A DNA stretch of 64,000 nt from Heracleum sosnowskyi (taxonomy: Eukaryota > Streptophyta > Magnoliopsida > Apiales > Apiaceae): assembly GCA_030848705.1 (NCBI GenBank), contig CM061240.1, positions 125,166,998 through 125,230,997 on the forward strand, given 5' to 3'. The notes below the pieces were generated by a model that was not told the DNA's origin, did no database searches, and saw nothing but the letters and a program-made list of their open reading frames with translations. Position numbers and translations under genes: made by a program. Each line of letters opens with the position of its first letter. Position 1 is the first letter of the stretch. This document shows, one piece after another, positions 20,345 to 31,286 of the stretch.

Positions 20345-22958
20345 TCAAAGTTCATCATTTAAGAAAGCACTTTTAACATCCATCTGGAAAACCTTGAATT
20401 TCTTATGTGCTGCATAAGCAAGAAATATCCTGATGGCTTCTAGTCTTGCAACAGGAGCAAAAGTTTCATCATAATCAATTCCCTCTTGTTGGGAATACCC
20501 CTTTGCAACTAGTCTTGCTTTGTTTCTAATAATGACTCCATCAGAATCAGTCTTGTTCTTGAAAATCCACTTTGTACCAACTATTGATCTATTCTTTGGT
20601 CTTGGTACCAGTTTCCAGACTTCATTCGTTTCAAATTCATTCAGTTCTTCTTGCATTGCAGTAACCCAATCAGCATCTTTAAGTGCATCTTCAACTTTCC
20701 TAGGCTCCTCCTTGGACAGAAGGTTATTGTATAAACATTCATTCTGAGTGTCAAATTGTTTCTTGAAGTAGATGCTCCCCCTGGATTGGTGTTATCTTGA
20801 TTGAAAGAATTTGCTTGAGATGAAGCTCTTCCTGAATTATTGCTATGTCCTCCTGATGTGTTGTCAGGATCATCACTTGAATCAGTATCTGAAGAATTCT
20901 GTCCTGATGATTGAGTTAACTCCGAACTTGTAGTCGAATGCTGTTGCTCCCCCCAACATCAGCACTACTAGTTGTATTACTATTGTTTGCATCATCAGTA
21001 TTACTTCCATCAGTATCTGGTGTGTCATCAGGATTTGGTGACCCATCAGTACTGGATGAATGGACAGCTTCTGATTCACTTTTTTCAGGTTCCTTGGAAG
21101 CTTCATTTTCAAATAGTAATCTATCATGTGAGTCTTCAATGATTCCAGTTATCTTCTTGTCATCAAAAGATACATGTATTGACTCTATGACAGTTCTTGT
21201 CCTCAAATTAAAAACTCTGAAGGCTCTTGATGCAGGATAGCCTATGAATATTCCTTCATCAGCCTTCGTTTCAAATTTCCCTAGCTGTTCAGGATGAGTT
21301 CTGAGAACAAAACATTTACAGCCAAACACATGCAGATGCTTCAAACTTGGCTTCTTCTCCTTAAGGGATTGATAAGGAGTAACACCATGTCTGTTTATCA
21401 ATGTGAGATTTTGTGTATAGCATGCTGTGTTGACTGCTTCTGCCCAGAAATATGTAGGTAATTTAGCTTCTTCCAACATAGTTCTGCCAGCTTCAATAAG
21501 AGTTCTATTCTTCCTTTCTACTACTCCATTTTGCTGAGGTGTGCCAGGAGCAGAGAATTGTTGAATGATTCCTTTGTATTTGCAGAACTCTTCCATCTTT
21601 GAATTCTTAAATTCAGTACCATTATCACTTCTCAGTATCTTGACTTTGTACTTTGTGGTTGTCTCAATCATTCTCACATGATCCAACAGAACTTCAGGAG
21701 TTTCATCTTTTCTGTGCAGAAAATACACCCAGGTGAATCTAGAATATTCATCAACAATTACAAGAGTGTACCTTTTCTTACTGATGGACATGATGTTGAC
21801 TGGACCAAACAGATCAAGATGTAGCATGTGATATGGTTCTTCAATAGAGGATTCTGATTTACTCTGGAATGATGTCCTTCTTTGTTTTCCTTTTTGACAT
21901 GCATCACAGAGTCCATCAGGTGTGTATAATACATTAGGTAATCCTCTTACTAATTCTTTCTTAACCAACTCATTGATGTTGCTGAAGTTGAGATGAGAAA
22001 GCTTCTTGTGCCAATTCCAACTTTCATCTGCTGAAGCTTTACTGATGAGACATGTAGGGGAGCCATCAGTATTTGAGAGAATGTTGGCTTCATATATGTT
22101 ACCATTCCTGTAGCCAGTTAGTGCTATCTTTCCTGTTGCTTTACTGACTACTTCACAATGTGTGGAATAGAAATTGACATGATAACCTCTGTCAGTGATT
22201 TGACTAATACTCAACAAGTTGTGTTTTAGTCCTTTCACTAGAGCTACTTTTTCAATGATGACATTTCCAATGATTATATTGCCATATCCCAAGGTTTGTC
22301 CAATGTTGCCATCTCCATAAGACACAGTTGGGCCAGCTTTTTCCTCATATTCTGATAACAGGGCTTTGTTTCCAGTCATGTGCACAGAACATCCACTATC
22401 CATGACTAACACATTTTTCTTTTTACCCTGCATCAGAATAGAAACACACCAGTTAGAACACTTAGGAACCCATACATGTTGGGTTCCTTTCTCATGCAAT
22501 TTATTAATTTTAGCAGCAGAAGACTTTCTGACTTTAGCAGTCCTGACAGGATTTACTCCATCAGGATTTGCTTTGTCAGCATCAGTATTATCAAAAGCAT
22601 GCTTTACTATGACATTTTCAGTTCTATCAGACTTTGTACTACTTTTAAATTTAGGCAATGGATCATAAAAGTTATAGTACAAATCATGATACTCTTTACA
22701 GGTATAGATAGAATGCCATAGACTACCACAATGAAAACAGGAATCCTGTGGTTTATAAAATACCATACATAGGAATTTTAGCGATTTTCTTCTTACTCTT
22801 CTTACAATCAATGGCAAGATGATTAGAGTTTCCACAGTTAAAACAACTCTTCCTAGGTGCATTTGGGATATACTTATAATCATTTTCTTTATTGATCCCA
22901 ATTTTTCCATTCCTGTTTCTCTTAATAGTAGCTTCATTTTTCTTATCTGTAACCTCAC
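20345..22958 (-). pseudogene. pol: Copia pol: protease, integrase and RT fragment, frameshifted and truncated
   Basis: Main frame 22775-20916: an extra zinc knuckle CFHCGSLWHSIYTC (near 22720), protease VMDSGCSVHMTG, GAG-pre-integrase WNWHKKLSHLNF ... CDACQKGKQ, integrase core with DLFGPVNIMS, RSDNGTEFKN and TPQQNGVVERKNR. An acidic NPDD/DTDGSN linker follows, and the frame ends at 20916 after a frameshift. The next frame (about 20760-20345) gives the RT start: WKLVPRPKNRSIVGTKW, YSQQEGIDYDETFAPVA, MDVKSAFLNDEL, then stop. The rest of RT (with YVDD) and RNase H are absent. Gag and pol are also out of frame with each other near 22760. Whether that shift is programmed or decay cannot be told here. 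Confidence 0.85.
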
Positions 22959-24732
22959 AGATTTTATCCTTAAGCTGTTTCTGAGACAATAGACCTAGAT
23001 TCTTCATGACAAGTTTAGACTTTATGATTTTAATTCCTTGTGTAGAAGTAGATCCCTTTTCAAAAGTAGAATTGGAATCCTTACCAAAAACAAAATTAAC
23101 ATGGGTAATCTTAGATTTGGTTGAGTCTATAACATGTCTATAGGTCTTTGGACTGACTGTCTCATCAATGACAATTTTCTCTTTCAATTTCTTATCATCA
23201 TCTGACTTATAACCTAGACACTCTTTCCAATTTTTAGAGGTATTAATCTCATGAAATTTCCTACCAGAGTCTGTCCAGGTTCTGATTTTCTCATTAGCAT
23301 ATTCAAGTTCTTTTTCAAGGGAAGTACATTTAGATGTTATCTCTAAGTGCATGTGCTTAACATTATCACATTCTTTTTGTACTTCTTGCATACGAGAAAA
23401 TTCAGCTTCTAATATCTCATTCCTTCTTCTAAGGTCAGACATCTCAGATAAGATTCTAGTATTCTCAGCAGTTTGACTTCTAAAGCTAATATGTAATGAC
23501 TTTAGAAAACGTCTTAACTCAGAAGCATTATCAGTATCAAAATCAAAGATAGTATTTAGTACCTTATCATCAGGAGCAGCAGTTACATCAGCATTGGCCA
23601 TTAGTGCATAGTTGACTACCTCAGTTTCAGATTCTGAGGAAGAGTCCATCCAATCCTTGCTTGATGTGATGAGTGCCTTTGTCTTGTTGCATTCAGAAGC
23701 AAAGTAACCCATACCATTACACTTGTAGCATCTAACCTTTGACTTGTCAAATTTGCTACCCTTGCTGTCCTTTTTGATATACTTGTCTTTGTCTGCATTG
23801 AAGGTCTTTTTCTGAAAGTTGCCTTGTCTTCTATTCTTCCTGAACTTCATCCTTCTGAAGTTTCTGACAATCATAGCAACCATCTCCTCCATGTCTGAAT
23901 CAGAAGATTCATCATCATTATTGGCATCAGGATTGCCATCAGTATCTGATGAAGAGTCTTCAGGATCTGATTCAGCTACTCTAGTTTTCCTTCTAGAAAC
24001 CTCCATAGCTTTTCCTTTTGATTTGGCTTCTACCTTCAAAGCAATTGACTTTGCCTTGCTGCTTTTCTTGTTCTTTCTCTGTTGAACTTCAAGATCATGA
24101 GTTCTTAGCATCCCATAGATCTCATCAAGAGACACAATGTTCAGATCATACTGATGTCTAATGATTGAGGTCTGAGTATCCCATTCTTCAGGTAAAGCTC
24201 TTAGAAACTTGGTGTTTGAATCTTCAGGTTCATATACTTTGTCAACTAAAGATAAGCTATTCAATAGTGTCAGAAATCTATCATATAGATCAGTCAGGCT
24301 CTCTTCAGGTCTTGCATCGAATAGTTCATATTCTTGAATCAAAAGAGCCCTTCTGTTCTTCTTGACAGATGCAGATCCCTGGCACTGAGTTTCCAAAGTA
24401 TCCCAGATTTCCTTCGAAGACTTGCATGCAATCACCCTGTTTGACATGACAGCATCAAGACTGTTGTGCAAGATATTCTTTATCTTTGGTTCTCTGAGTA
24501 CATGAGCTTTTTCTTCTGGAGTCCATTCAGATTTAGCTTTGACCACATAATGTTCAGGTACAGCATCTGTTCGTTCAACGAACTTTGTTGGTATATATGG
24601 TCCATCACGAATCCTGTCCAAGTTGTCAGGATCCATAGCCTCCAGGTACATCGGCATCTTTACCCTCCATGTAGGATATTCTGATATCTTCAAGATGGGA
24701 ATCTTCATGCTTTCATATTTGGATGTCGACAT
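22753..24732 (-). CDS. gag: Copia Gag
   Basis: ATG at 24732 (MSTSKYESMKIPILKISEYP), 50 bp inside the 5' LTR boundary; the frame is open further upstream through the primer site, but this ATG begins the conserved gag. About 660 codons. The UBN2-type capsid domain (WRVKMPMYLEAMDPDN ... ALLIQEYELFDARPEE ... FLRALPEEWD) fills the first ~230 residues. A Lys-rich and acidic linker (SDPEDSSSDTDGNPDANNDD) follows, then CYKCNGMGYFASEC (23690-23733), where the usual His of the CCHC knuckle is Tyr. A coiled-coil region comes next, and finally a canonical knuckle CFNCGNSNHLAIDC. It ends at 22753 with KKIAKIPMYGIL, overlapping the pol frame. The capsid reading frame is intact, so it may still make particles. 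Confidence 0.87.
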   Translation of the reverse strand: MSTSKYESMKIPILKISEYPTWRVKMPMYLEAMDPDNLDRIRDGPYIPTKFVERTDAVPEHYVVKAKSEWTPEEKAHVLREPKIKNILHNSLDAVMSNRVIACKSSKEIWDTLETQCQGSASVKKNRRALLIQEYELFDARPEESLTDLYDRFLTLLNSLSLVDKVYEPEDSNTKFLRALPEEWDTQTSIIRHQYDLNIVSLDEIYGMLRTHDLEVQQRKNKKSSKAKSIALKVEAKSKGKAMEVSRRKTRVAESDPEDSSSDTDGNPDANNDDESSDSDMEEMVAMIVRNFRRMKFRKNRRQGNFQKKTFNADKDKYIKKDSKGSKFDKSKVRCYKCNGMGYFASECNKTKALITSSKDWMDSSSESETEVVNYALMANADVTAAPDDKVLNTIFDFDTDNASELRRFLKSLHISFRSQTAENTRILSEMSDLRRRNEILEAEFSRMQEVQKECDNVKHMHLEITSKCTSLEKELEYANEKIRTWTDSGRKFHEINTSKNWKECLGYKSDDDKKLKEKIVIDETVSPKTYRHVIDSTKSKITHVNFVFGKDSNSTFEKGSTSTQGIKIIKSKLVMKNLGLLSQKQLKDKICEVTDKKNEATIKRNRNGKIGINKENDYKYIPNAPRKSCFNCGNSNHLAIDCKKSKKKIAKIPMYGIL

Positions 24733-24767
24733 CTTAGATCGTCTCTGATTTAAAAATAAACCAGTTT

Positions 24768-24779
24768 GCTCTGATACCA
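24768..24779 (-). other. Copia primer-binding site (initiator Met tRNA)
   Basis: Minus-strand TGGTATCAGAGC, two bases after the 5' LTR end, matches the 3' end of plant initiator methionine tRNA, the standard primer for copia elements. Confidence 0.93.
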
Positions 24780-24781
24780 AT

Positions 24782-25383
24782 TGTTGTCCAGTAAATAACA
24801 ATTGTAGAAGGGGGTTGAATACAATTGTATAAGATTCTCGACTTTATATAACACAAATATGAAAGATCAATAATAATAACAATAACAGCTTTATTAACTC
24901 TGATATAAAACTGTTACAAACTCTCTCAAGAAATTCTGATGTTCTTAAGAGCTGCTAGCTTACAAAAACTCTCTCAAGAAATTCTATGTTCTCAAGAGCT
25001 TCTATTCAATTATGTTCTCTCTAAAAATCGAAACCAAGACTGTGTTTATATACTACACACAGCTTCTCTATCAATAACAAGATAAGTCCTAATCAATAAC
25101 AAAGATAGAAACATATCTTTAATCGATAGCTGCATTCTACAAACCAGGAACCAACAGAAATAAACTTCCATGTTTAACTAGACTCCATATATAACTCGAA
25201 GTAGGAATCCTGATCAGCTTCAAGTCCTGATGATCAAACCTGATCATAGTCTGAGTAGGAATCCTGATGATAAACAAGATACTGACGCTTAGTCAAATAC
25301 TGATGACCATGCAATACTGATGACGTCAGTAATCCTGATCAGTTGAGTCTAGCTCCTGACAATCATTAAATTCTGATCTAACA
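24782..25383 (-). repeat. Copia 5' LTR (602 bp)
   Basis: Matches the 3' LTR apart from about seven substitutions and one extra A. TATATAAA on the minus strand lies at 25045-25052. The duplication gtctt follows at 25384-25388. Confidence 0.94.
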
Positions 25384-25388
25384 GTCTT

Positions 25389-27648
25389 TTCTTCGGGGGT
25401 AGATACCCAGAATGAGGTACGGATGTTGGAGGCACCACCATCAAAAGTTTTGGAAAACGATGAACCTCTTATCGAAGGAATTGTTGAAGAAGTGAATGAC
25501 AGTGACTTCGAGGATGACCATGTGAGAAACTCCCCCAAGGTTCCTTTACAACCTAGAAGAATGGATAGGGAGGTTCACGTGAAAATTGATCTGGATCCCC
25601 GGATGCCTGAAGCTAGGGAAACAACAGGTGCTGCTGGTGACACTTTGTCAATTCTAGTGGATGCAACCGACCCCTCTAAGGAACTGAAGATTGGAAAACA
25701 GTTGGAACCTGAAGCTAGAGAAGCATTGACTCGTTTCTTAAAAGATAACCTAGATGTTTTCGCTTGGTGCCACTCTGACATGGTGGGGATTGATCCCAGG
25801 GTGATGTGTCATCACCTTAACATTGACCCCGAAAAGATTGTTGTGAGACAAAAACGAAGGGCGATAAGTGGTGAGAGAGCTTTAGCCCTCAAAGAGGAGG
25901 TAGACAGGTTGTTAGACGCTGGCTTGGTAAGAGAATCATTCTACCCGGATTGGCTAGCGAACCCGGTGCTTGTCAAGAAACCCAATGGAAAGTGGCGAAC
26001 TTGTGTAGATTTTACAGATTTGAACAAGGCGTGCCCTAAAGACAGCTTCCCACTTCCGCGGATAGATCAATTGGTTGATGCTACAGCTGGGCATGCTCTT
26101 TTGAGCTTCATGGATGCTTACTCGGGATATAATCAGATCCCTATGTATGAACCTGATCAGGAGCATACGTCCTTCATCACAGATAGAGGTTTATACTGTT
26201 ATATCGGCATGCCTTTTGGATTGTTGAATGCTGGAGCTACCTACCAAAGGCTGGTTAATAGGATGTTCAAAGATCAGATAGGGAAAACTATGGAGGTCTA
26301 CGTAGACGACATGCTGGTAAAATCTAAAGCTGCAGCTGACCATGTGTTACACCTATCAGAAATGTTCAACATACTACGAAGGTTTAGAATGAAGCTCAAC
26401 CCTAAAAAATGTGTCTTCGGTGTGGAATCAGGAAAGTTCCTAGGCTTCAGTGTAAATCATCGAGGAATTGAAGCAAACCCTGCAAATATTAAGGCCTTAA
26501 TCGAGATGCGGTCTCCTCATAACATAAAAGAGGTTCAGAGTCTTACTGGCAGGATTGCAGCTCTGAACAGGTTTGTATCTAAGTCCTCGGATAAATGCAG
26601 AGAATTCTTCGCAGCAATAAAGAAAGGAAAGAACTTCGAATGGAACTCGGAGTGTGAAGCAGCCTTTACAAAAATAAAGGAACAGTTGGGCAGCCCTCCA
26701 TTACTGTCTAAACCCCTCGATGGAGAGGTCCTCATACTATACTTGGCAGTTTCAGAATACTCTATCAGCTATGTGTTAGTCCGGGAAGAGTTGCAGGTTC
26801 AACACCCGGTTTATTACGTGAGCAAGATGTTATTGGATGCTGAAACAAGATATTCAAATATGGAAAAACTGGATTACTCTTTAATCTTAGCTTCAAGAAA
26901 GCTTCAGCCTTATTTTCAGGCACATCAAATCGAGGTACGTACCTCATTTCCTTTAAGACAGGTTTTGCATAAACCTGAAGCTTCAGGTAGGCTTATGAAA
27001 TGGGCTGTGGAGTTGGGTCAGTTTGATATTGAGTACAAGCCAAGGACGGCTATAAAAGGGCAGGTATTGGCAGACTTTCTGTTGGAATTTCCTCTATCTT
27101 TTGAGGTTAAAGGTGATGAGTGCATAACTGAACCTATAGCTCCGGAGGAAATGGTCGAAAATTGTGCACCCTGGTGGACGCTTTACGTGGATGGAGCAGT
27201 AAATGGGAATGGGGCAGGAGCCGGTATAGTTCTCATAAGCCCATAGGGCCACAAGCTTCAAAGCTCTATTCACTTTGGTTTTTGTGTGACCAACAATGAT
27301 GCAGAGTATGAAGCTCTAATAGCTGGTTTGAAACTCGCTTTGGAAATGAAGGTGGAAAACCTGACCGTCTTTAGCGACTCTATGTTGGTGGTATGGCATA
27401 TTCGAGGGGGATTCCAGGCTAGAGGTCCTCGTACTGACCTCTATATGAGATACTCCCAGGAGCTGATAAGTAGGTTCAAGGAGGTGAACCTTGAACAAAT
27501 CCCAAGGGCCCAAAATACTGATGCTGATGCACTCGCAAAATTGGGTTCACAGAAGGAAGCAACTATGCTAGGGGTCATACCCCTGGAGATTCAACTCCAG
27601 CCTAGCATCCCTAGGCTCGAGGTTATGAGCTTGGAACCTGCGACTTAG
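25389..27648 (+). pseudogene. Gypsy reverse transcriptase and RNase H, two TAG stops
   Basis: The gag-pol frame resumes at 25389 in register with 14620. A linker precedes the RT: ALKEEVDRLLDAGLVRE, WRTCVDFTDLNKACPKDSFP, SFMDAYSGYNQIPM and the catalytic YVDDMLVKSK near 26300. The connection and RNase H follow. A TAG at 27244-27246 lies in the early RNase H (after LYVDGAVNGNGAGAGIVLIS). The frame continues (NNDAEYEALIAGLKLALEM, VFSDSMLVV, NTDADALAKLGS) to a second TAG at 27646-27648. Residue spacing is normal and there is no indel, so the only visible defects are the two TAG codons. Confidence 0.9.
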
Positions 27649-28503
27649 GTGTTGTGGACAACACCTATTATGGAGTACATCACAAAGGGAATTGTTCCGG
27701 AAAAGAAAGAAGAGGCCAGGAGGATAAAATACCAGGCTGCAAGGTATGCTATCTACGACGGTACTTTATACAAAAGAGGGTTCAACAAGCCACTTCTGAG
27801 GTGCATATCAGGTGATGAATGCGAGTATATTATGCGAGAAATCCACGAAGGTATTTGTGGCAATCATTCAGGAGGAACCTCTCTGGCGCACAAAATACTT
27901 CGCCAAGGATATTATTGGCCTACAATCCAGAAGGATACTTACAGGTTCACTCAGGCATGTGATCGTTGTCAAAGGTTCGCGAATTTCAATAGCAATCCAG
28001 CTATCCCGTTGAAACCCCTCACCAGCCCTTGGCCTTTTGCTGTGTGGGGAATTGACTTGATTGGGGAGCTGCCTAAAGGTAAAGGGGGAGTGAAATATGC
28101 TGTGGTGGCTGTAGATTACTTTACCAAGTGGGCTGAAGCTGAACCTCTGGCTACAATAACAGCTGCAAAAATAAAGGAATTTGTGTTCAGAGCAATTGTT
28201 TGCAGGTTCGGAGTTCCTTACAAGCTAATTTCAGATAATGGGAAGCAATTTGACAGCAAAGAGTTGCGAAAGCTGTGTGATGACCTTGGGATTCAGAAGG
28301 GCTTCACGGCAGTTTACCACCCTCAAAGTAATGGACAAACGGAAGCCGTCAATAAGATTATTAAACATACTTTGAAAACTAAACTGGAAGAAAGCAAGGG
28401 GTGTTGGCCTGAAGAACTCCCTATGGTTTTGTGGTCATACAACACAACGCCACGAACCACTACTGGAGAGTCACCTTTCACCTTAACCTATGGTTGTGAA
28501 GAA
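27649..28503 (+). pseudogene. Gypsy integrase, N-terminal and core domains
   Basis: Follows the TAG in the same frame. HHCC zinc domain: IHEGICGNHSGGTSLAHKIL ... CDRCQRFAN. Core: WGIDLIGELPKGKGG (first D), LISDNGKQFDSKEL (second D), YHPQSNGQTEAVNKIIK (E of the DDE triad), and WSYNTTPRTTTGESPFTLTY near the core end. The coding sequence is interrupted after 28503 by a hAT MITE whose 8-bp duplication, atggtgcc, is at 28504-28511 and 29161-29168. Confidence 0.9.
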
Positions 28504-28511
28504 ATGGTGCC

Positions 28512-29160
28512 TAGGGCTGAGCAACGGTCGGTTTGGTCGGTTTTTATCGATCAAATCAGACCGGACCATATATGACGGTTTTATTGAAAATCAGACCAGA
28601 CCAGACCGTTTGAAGATTGTGACCAGACCGAACTAGACCGCAATTAAACGGTTCGGTTTGGTCGGTTTCGGTTTTAAACCTAACTAGACACCTAAATAAA
28701 TAAAAACATTGTTCTTGAATCAAATTACAAAATATACTACTGGTGTCCATTTAATAAACCATGTTTTTAATGATACACATCATTAAAATATGAAATTCTT
28801 AGCAAAATTAGAAATATCTTAAAGAAAGTCTAAGAAATATCTTAAAGAAAGTCTAAGAAATAGACTAGGATTTTAACTTCTAAGATAAAAATTAGAAATA
28901 TCTTAAAGAAAGTATAAGAAATATGTGAGGTATAAAATTAAATGATTAAATATAATATATTATATTAATAAAAACTGAAACGGTCCGGTTCGACCTAAAC
29001 GGTCGGTCTAGATATGAAAACCGAACCGGACCAGAAAATAACGGTTTATTGTTTTACCAAACCTAAATCAAACCAAACCGTCCAAAAAACCGAAAAATGC
29101 GGTTTGGTCGGTTCGGTCCGGTCCGGTTCGGGCGGTTTGGTTTTTTTTTGCTCAGCCCTA
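28512..29160. mobile_element. hAT-type MITE in the integrase gene (649 bp)
   Basis: Ends tagggctgagca and tgctcagcccta are perfect 12-bp terminal inverted repeats. The 8-bp duplication atggtgcc is perfect on both sides. Subterminal blocks (28525-28680 and 28975-29145) are dense in cggtt(c/t)ggt and accgaacc in both orientations, a typical hAT transposase-binding layout, and make the element strongly foldback. The centre is AT-rich with a taagaaatatcttaaagaaag direct repeat near 28810-28860. No coding sequence. Confidence 0.93.
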
Positions 29161-29547
29161 ATGGTGCCCGTGGAAATTGGGGCTGGATCATTCAGAAGGG
29201 ATAATTATGACCCTGGGAATAATGAGGTAAATCATCGATTGTACTTAGATTTGGTAGAGGAGGTTCGAGCTACTGCGCAGCTGAAGCTAGCTGCTTATCA
29301 ACAACGTACTCGGAAGTACTTTGACGGCAAGGTTCGTGCTCGTCCATTGAAGGTTGGCAATTTGGTTTTAAGGAGGATGATGCCCAACATGAAGGTTCAT
29401 GGTCATGGTGTATTCGGTGCAAATTGGGAGGGTCCTTACCTCATAAAAGCTGTCCTTTGGGAAGGTACCTACCATCTCACGGATCTGGATGGAAAGCTCA
29501 TTCCAAGGGCATGGAATGGTGAATATCTTAAGAAATACTACCAGTAA
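29161..29547 (+). pseudogene. Gypsy integrase C-terminal domain
   Basis: Continues integrase after the MITE: VPVEIGAGSFRRDNYDP, a helical stretch (ATAQLKLAAYQQRTRKYFD), then RPLKVGNLVLRRMMPN and FGANWEGPYLIKAVLWEGTY, the beta-rich C-terminal fold that binds DNA. Natural stop TAA at 29545-29547. No chromodomain follows, as expected for Tat rather than chromovirus elements. The frame upstream of 29161 in this segment is MITE sequence and not coding. Confidence 0.88.
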
Positions 29548-30662
29548 ATCATCAGGTACTATTTCTGTAGGCCTCTTTCAGGCATAGGAATAATAAAAGC
29601 GGTTTATTAGTTGTAACTGCCATGCTTAGGTATACACTACACCAAAAATGACCTATTGCAACCCCACAAAAGTGTATTGTTAGACCCCAAAAATGTTACA
29701 GTAGATGTTTATGTAACGTTTTGGCCAAAATTCGGCGTTACATTTACTGGCGTTGCCTATGGCCTCTACTGCAACATTATGTCCACTTATTGCAACACAT
29801 TTTTTAATATTACAATAGCACTTTTTTGTAACACTTTGATCTGTTTTAGTAACATTTTTAAGGTGTTACAATAGACTAATGCAACACCTTCTTGCAACAT
29901 CTATTGAGTAAAAATGTTACAATGTCAGTTCATTGTAACACTTTGATGCAACATTTTGATGCCTTTTGCAATACATTAAGGTTTTTTTGCAACAATTATC
30001 TGCAACATTTTTATCTCTATTGTAATATTTTTTAGTATTATTGGCAACACTTACTTGCAACACTTTTTATGAATCCAGATTACAATGTCCTGTTTAAAAC
30101 TTAAATATACCATGCACAAAAGCATATACCAAACCAAAAATGACATTCCAACTTTCCCAAATGGCAAATCCAGTAATACACATGTCAATAAACCACATAC
30201 TTAATCAACGTTTATCACAATATCATCTAATATGTCTAAATTCGAAAGACATGTCGACTTACACCACAATACTACATTAAACTTAGTCTTTCATGTCAAA
30301 ATACAAACATGTGAATCAATGTAGTCTCTTGGCTAACTACTATACCTACGACGAACTGATCTACAGAGGTTAAAGGGTAATACTATGTGTTATATTCAAA
30401 ATATATAACCATTGCACATCTGAATCAATGTAGTCTCTCGACTAACGTCCTGCGGCTACCACTAGCTGATTTTGATTCTCTTGGCTGCTTGTATAAATTC
30501 CAAAATGTCTTGGACCTCGTCAACATGCTGCATTTGCAACTGCAAGCAACAACAGGAAGTATTTCTCATGGCTTCTGGTACATAAATTTATTCGACTATC
30601 TCACAGTTTGGTGAATCCGTGATACATACATATTTTGAATTTTAGGACAAAGGATCTCTTAA

Positions 30663-30773
30663 ACTATTTAGAGAGATATCTCACAGACTTTCCTATTTGA
30701 GTAGCACATGCCGCAAGAAATACAGCAGTACTGTCAGTAGTGCCAGTGCAAATAGCACAGTCCTTTCGTAACC
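30663..30773 (-). pseudogene. Captured exon-like fragment, unidentified, with stop
   Basis: A minus-strand acceptor ttttcttgcag precedes coding text for LRKDCAICTGTTDSTAVF followed by LAACATQIGKSVRYLSK and a stop TAG at 30663-30665. The clean acceptor and open frame suggest a last exon copied from a host gene. I do not recognise the protein. Confidence 0.45.
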
Positions 30774-31166
30774 CTGCAAGAAAAGAAGGCATGAAGTTCA
30801 AACATCTGAAAATCTGCCAGTAAGAGAACTGCAGATTCATTACTTGATCCATAAGAGTTCCACCATAATACAAGTTTGCACAGAGTAGAAGTACTGGAAC
30901 AGACTGTGTGGTTTACAGGAGCAATAGATGTTACTAATGACACAAAATTGGGGCAACTTTCATTATACAAGAAAGCCCTAAATAATGGTTCTCCTGTTGT
31001 GCTGCAATGTACAAATGGACAAATAATACGGAGTCGCTTTCATATAAAACAAAAAATCTTGTGTTAAACATGTTATTATGTAGATATTGAGAGAGGAGAG
31101 GTATTGCCCGTAATAGATTAAAAACCAATAACCAGTTAATATAATTTGAAGGAGAAGAAAACTTAC

Positions 31167-31286
31167 ATCTCGCAGCTGCTGAACAGATTTGTAAAGTAAT
31201 TTTTTGGGTACACATATGACTATAGCATAGTATTCAGCTGTTGTCTTCCCATCAGGTTTGCAGAAAATTGGACATACAGTGGGCCC
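31167..31286 (-). pseudogene. Captured exon-like fragment, unidentified (40 codons)
   Basis: Bounded by a minus-strand acceptor (tgtatgtag) and donor (gat|gtaagt). It encodes GPTVCPIFCKPDGKTTAEYY and then AIVICVPKKLLYKSVQQL, ending RDV. Length is exactly 120 bp. The composition looks like real protein, but I cannot name it. Confidence 0.45.

Larger units (their letters stand above)
14626..25383 (-). mobile_element. Sirevirus-like copia with giant extra ORF, non-autonomous (10.76 kb)
   Basis: LTRs of 601 and 602 bp (14626-15226, 24782-25383) are flanked by a perfect gtctt duplication (14621-14625, 25384-25388). On the minus strand: 5' LTR, initiator-Met primer site, gag, protease, integrase, a truncated RT, then a ~1.5-kilocodon extra ORF, a polypurine tract and the 3' LTR. 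The RT palm with YVDD and all RNase H are missing, and pol has frameshifts, so it depends on a helper. LTRs differ by about seven substitutions and one indel (about 1.2%). Removing it and one duplication restores the surrounding gypsy frame exactly, which confirms the boundaries. Confidence 0.93.
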
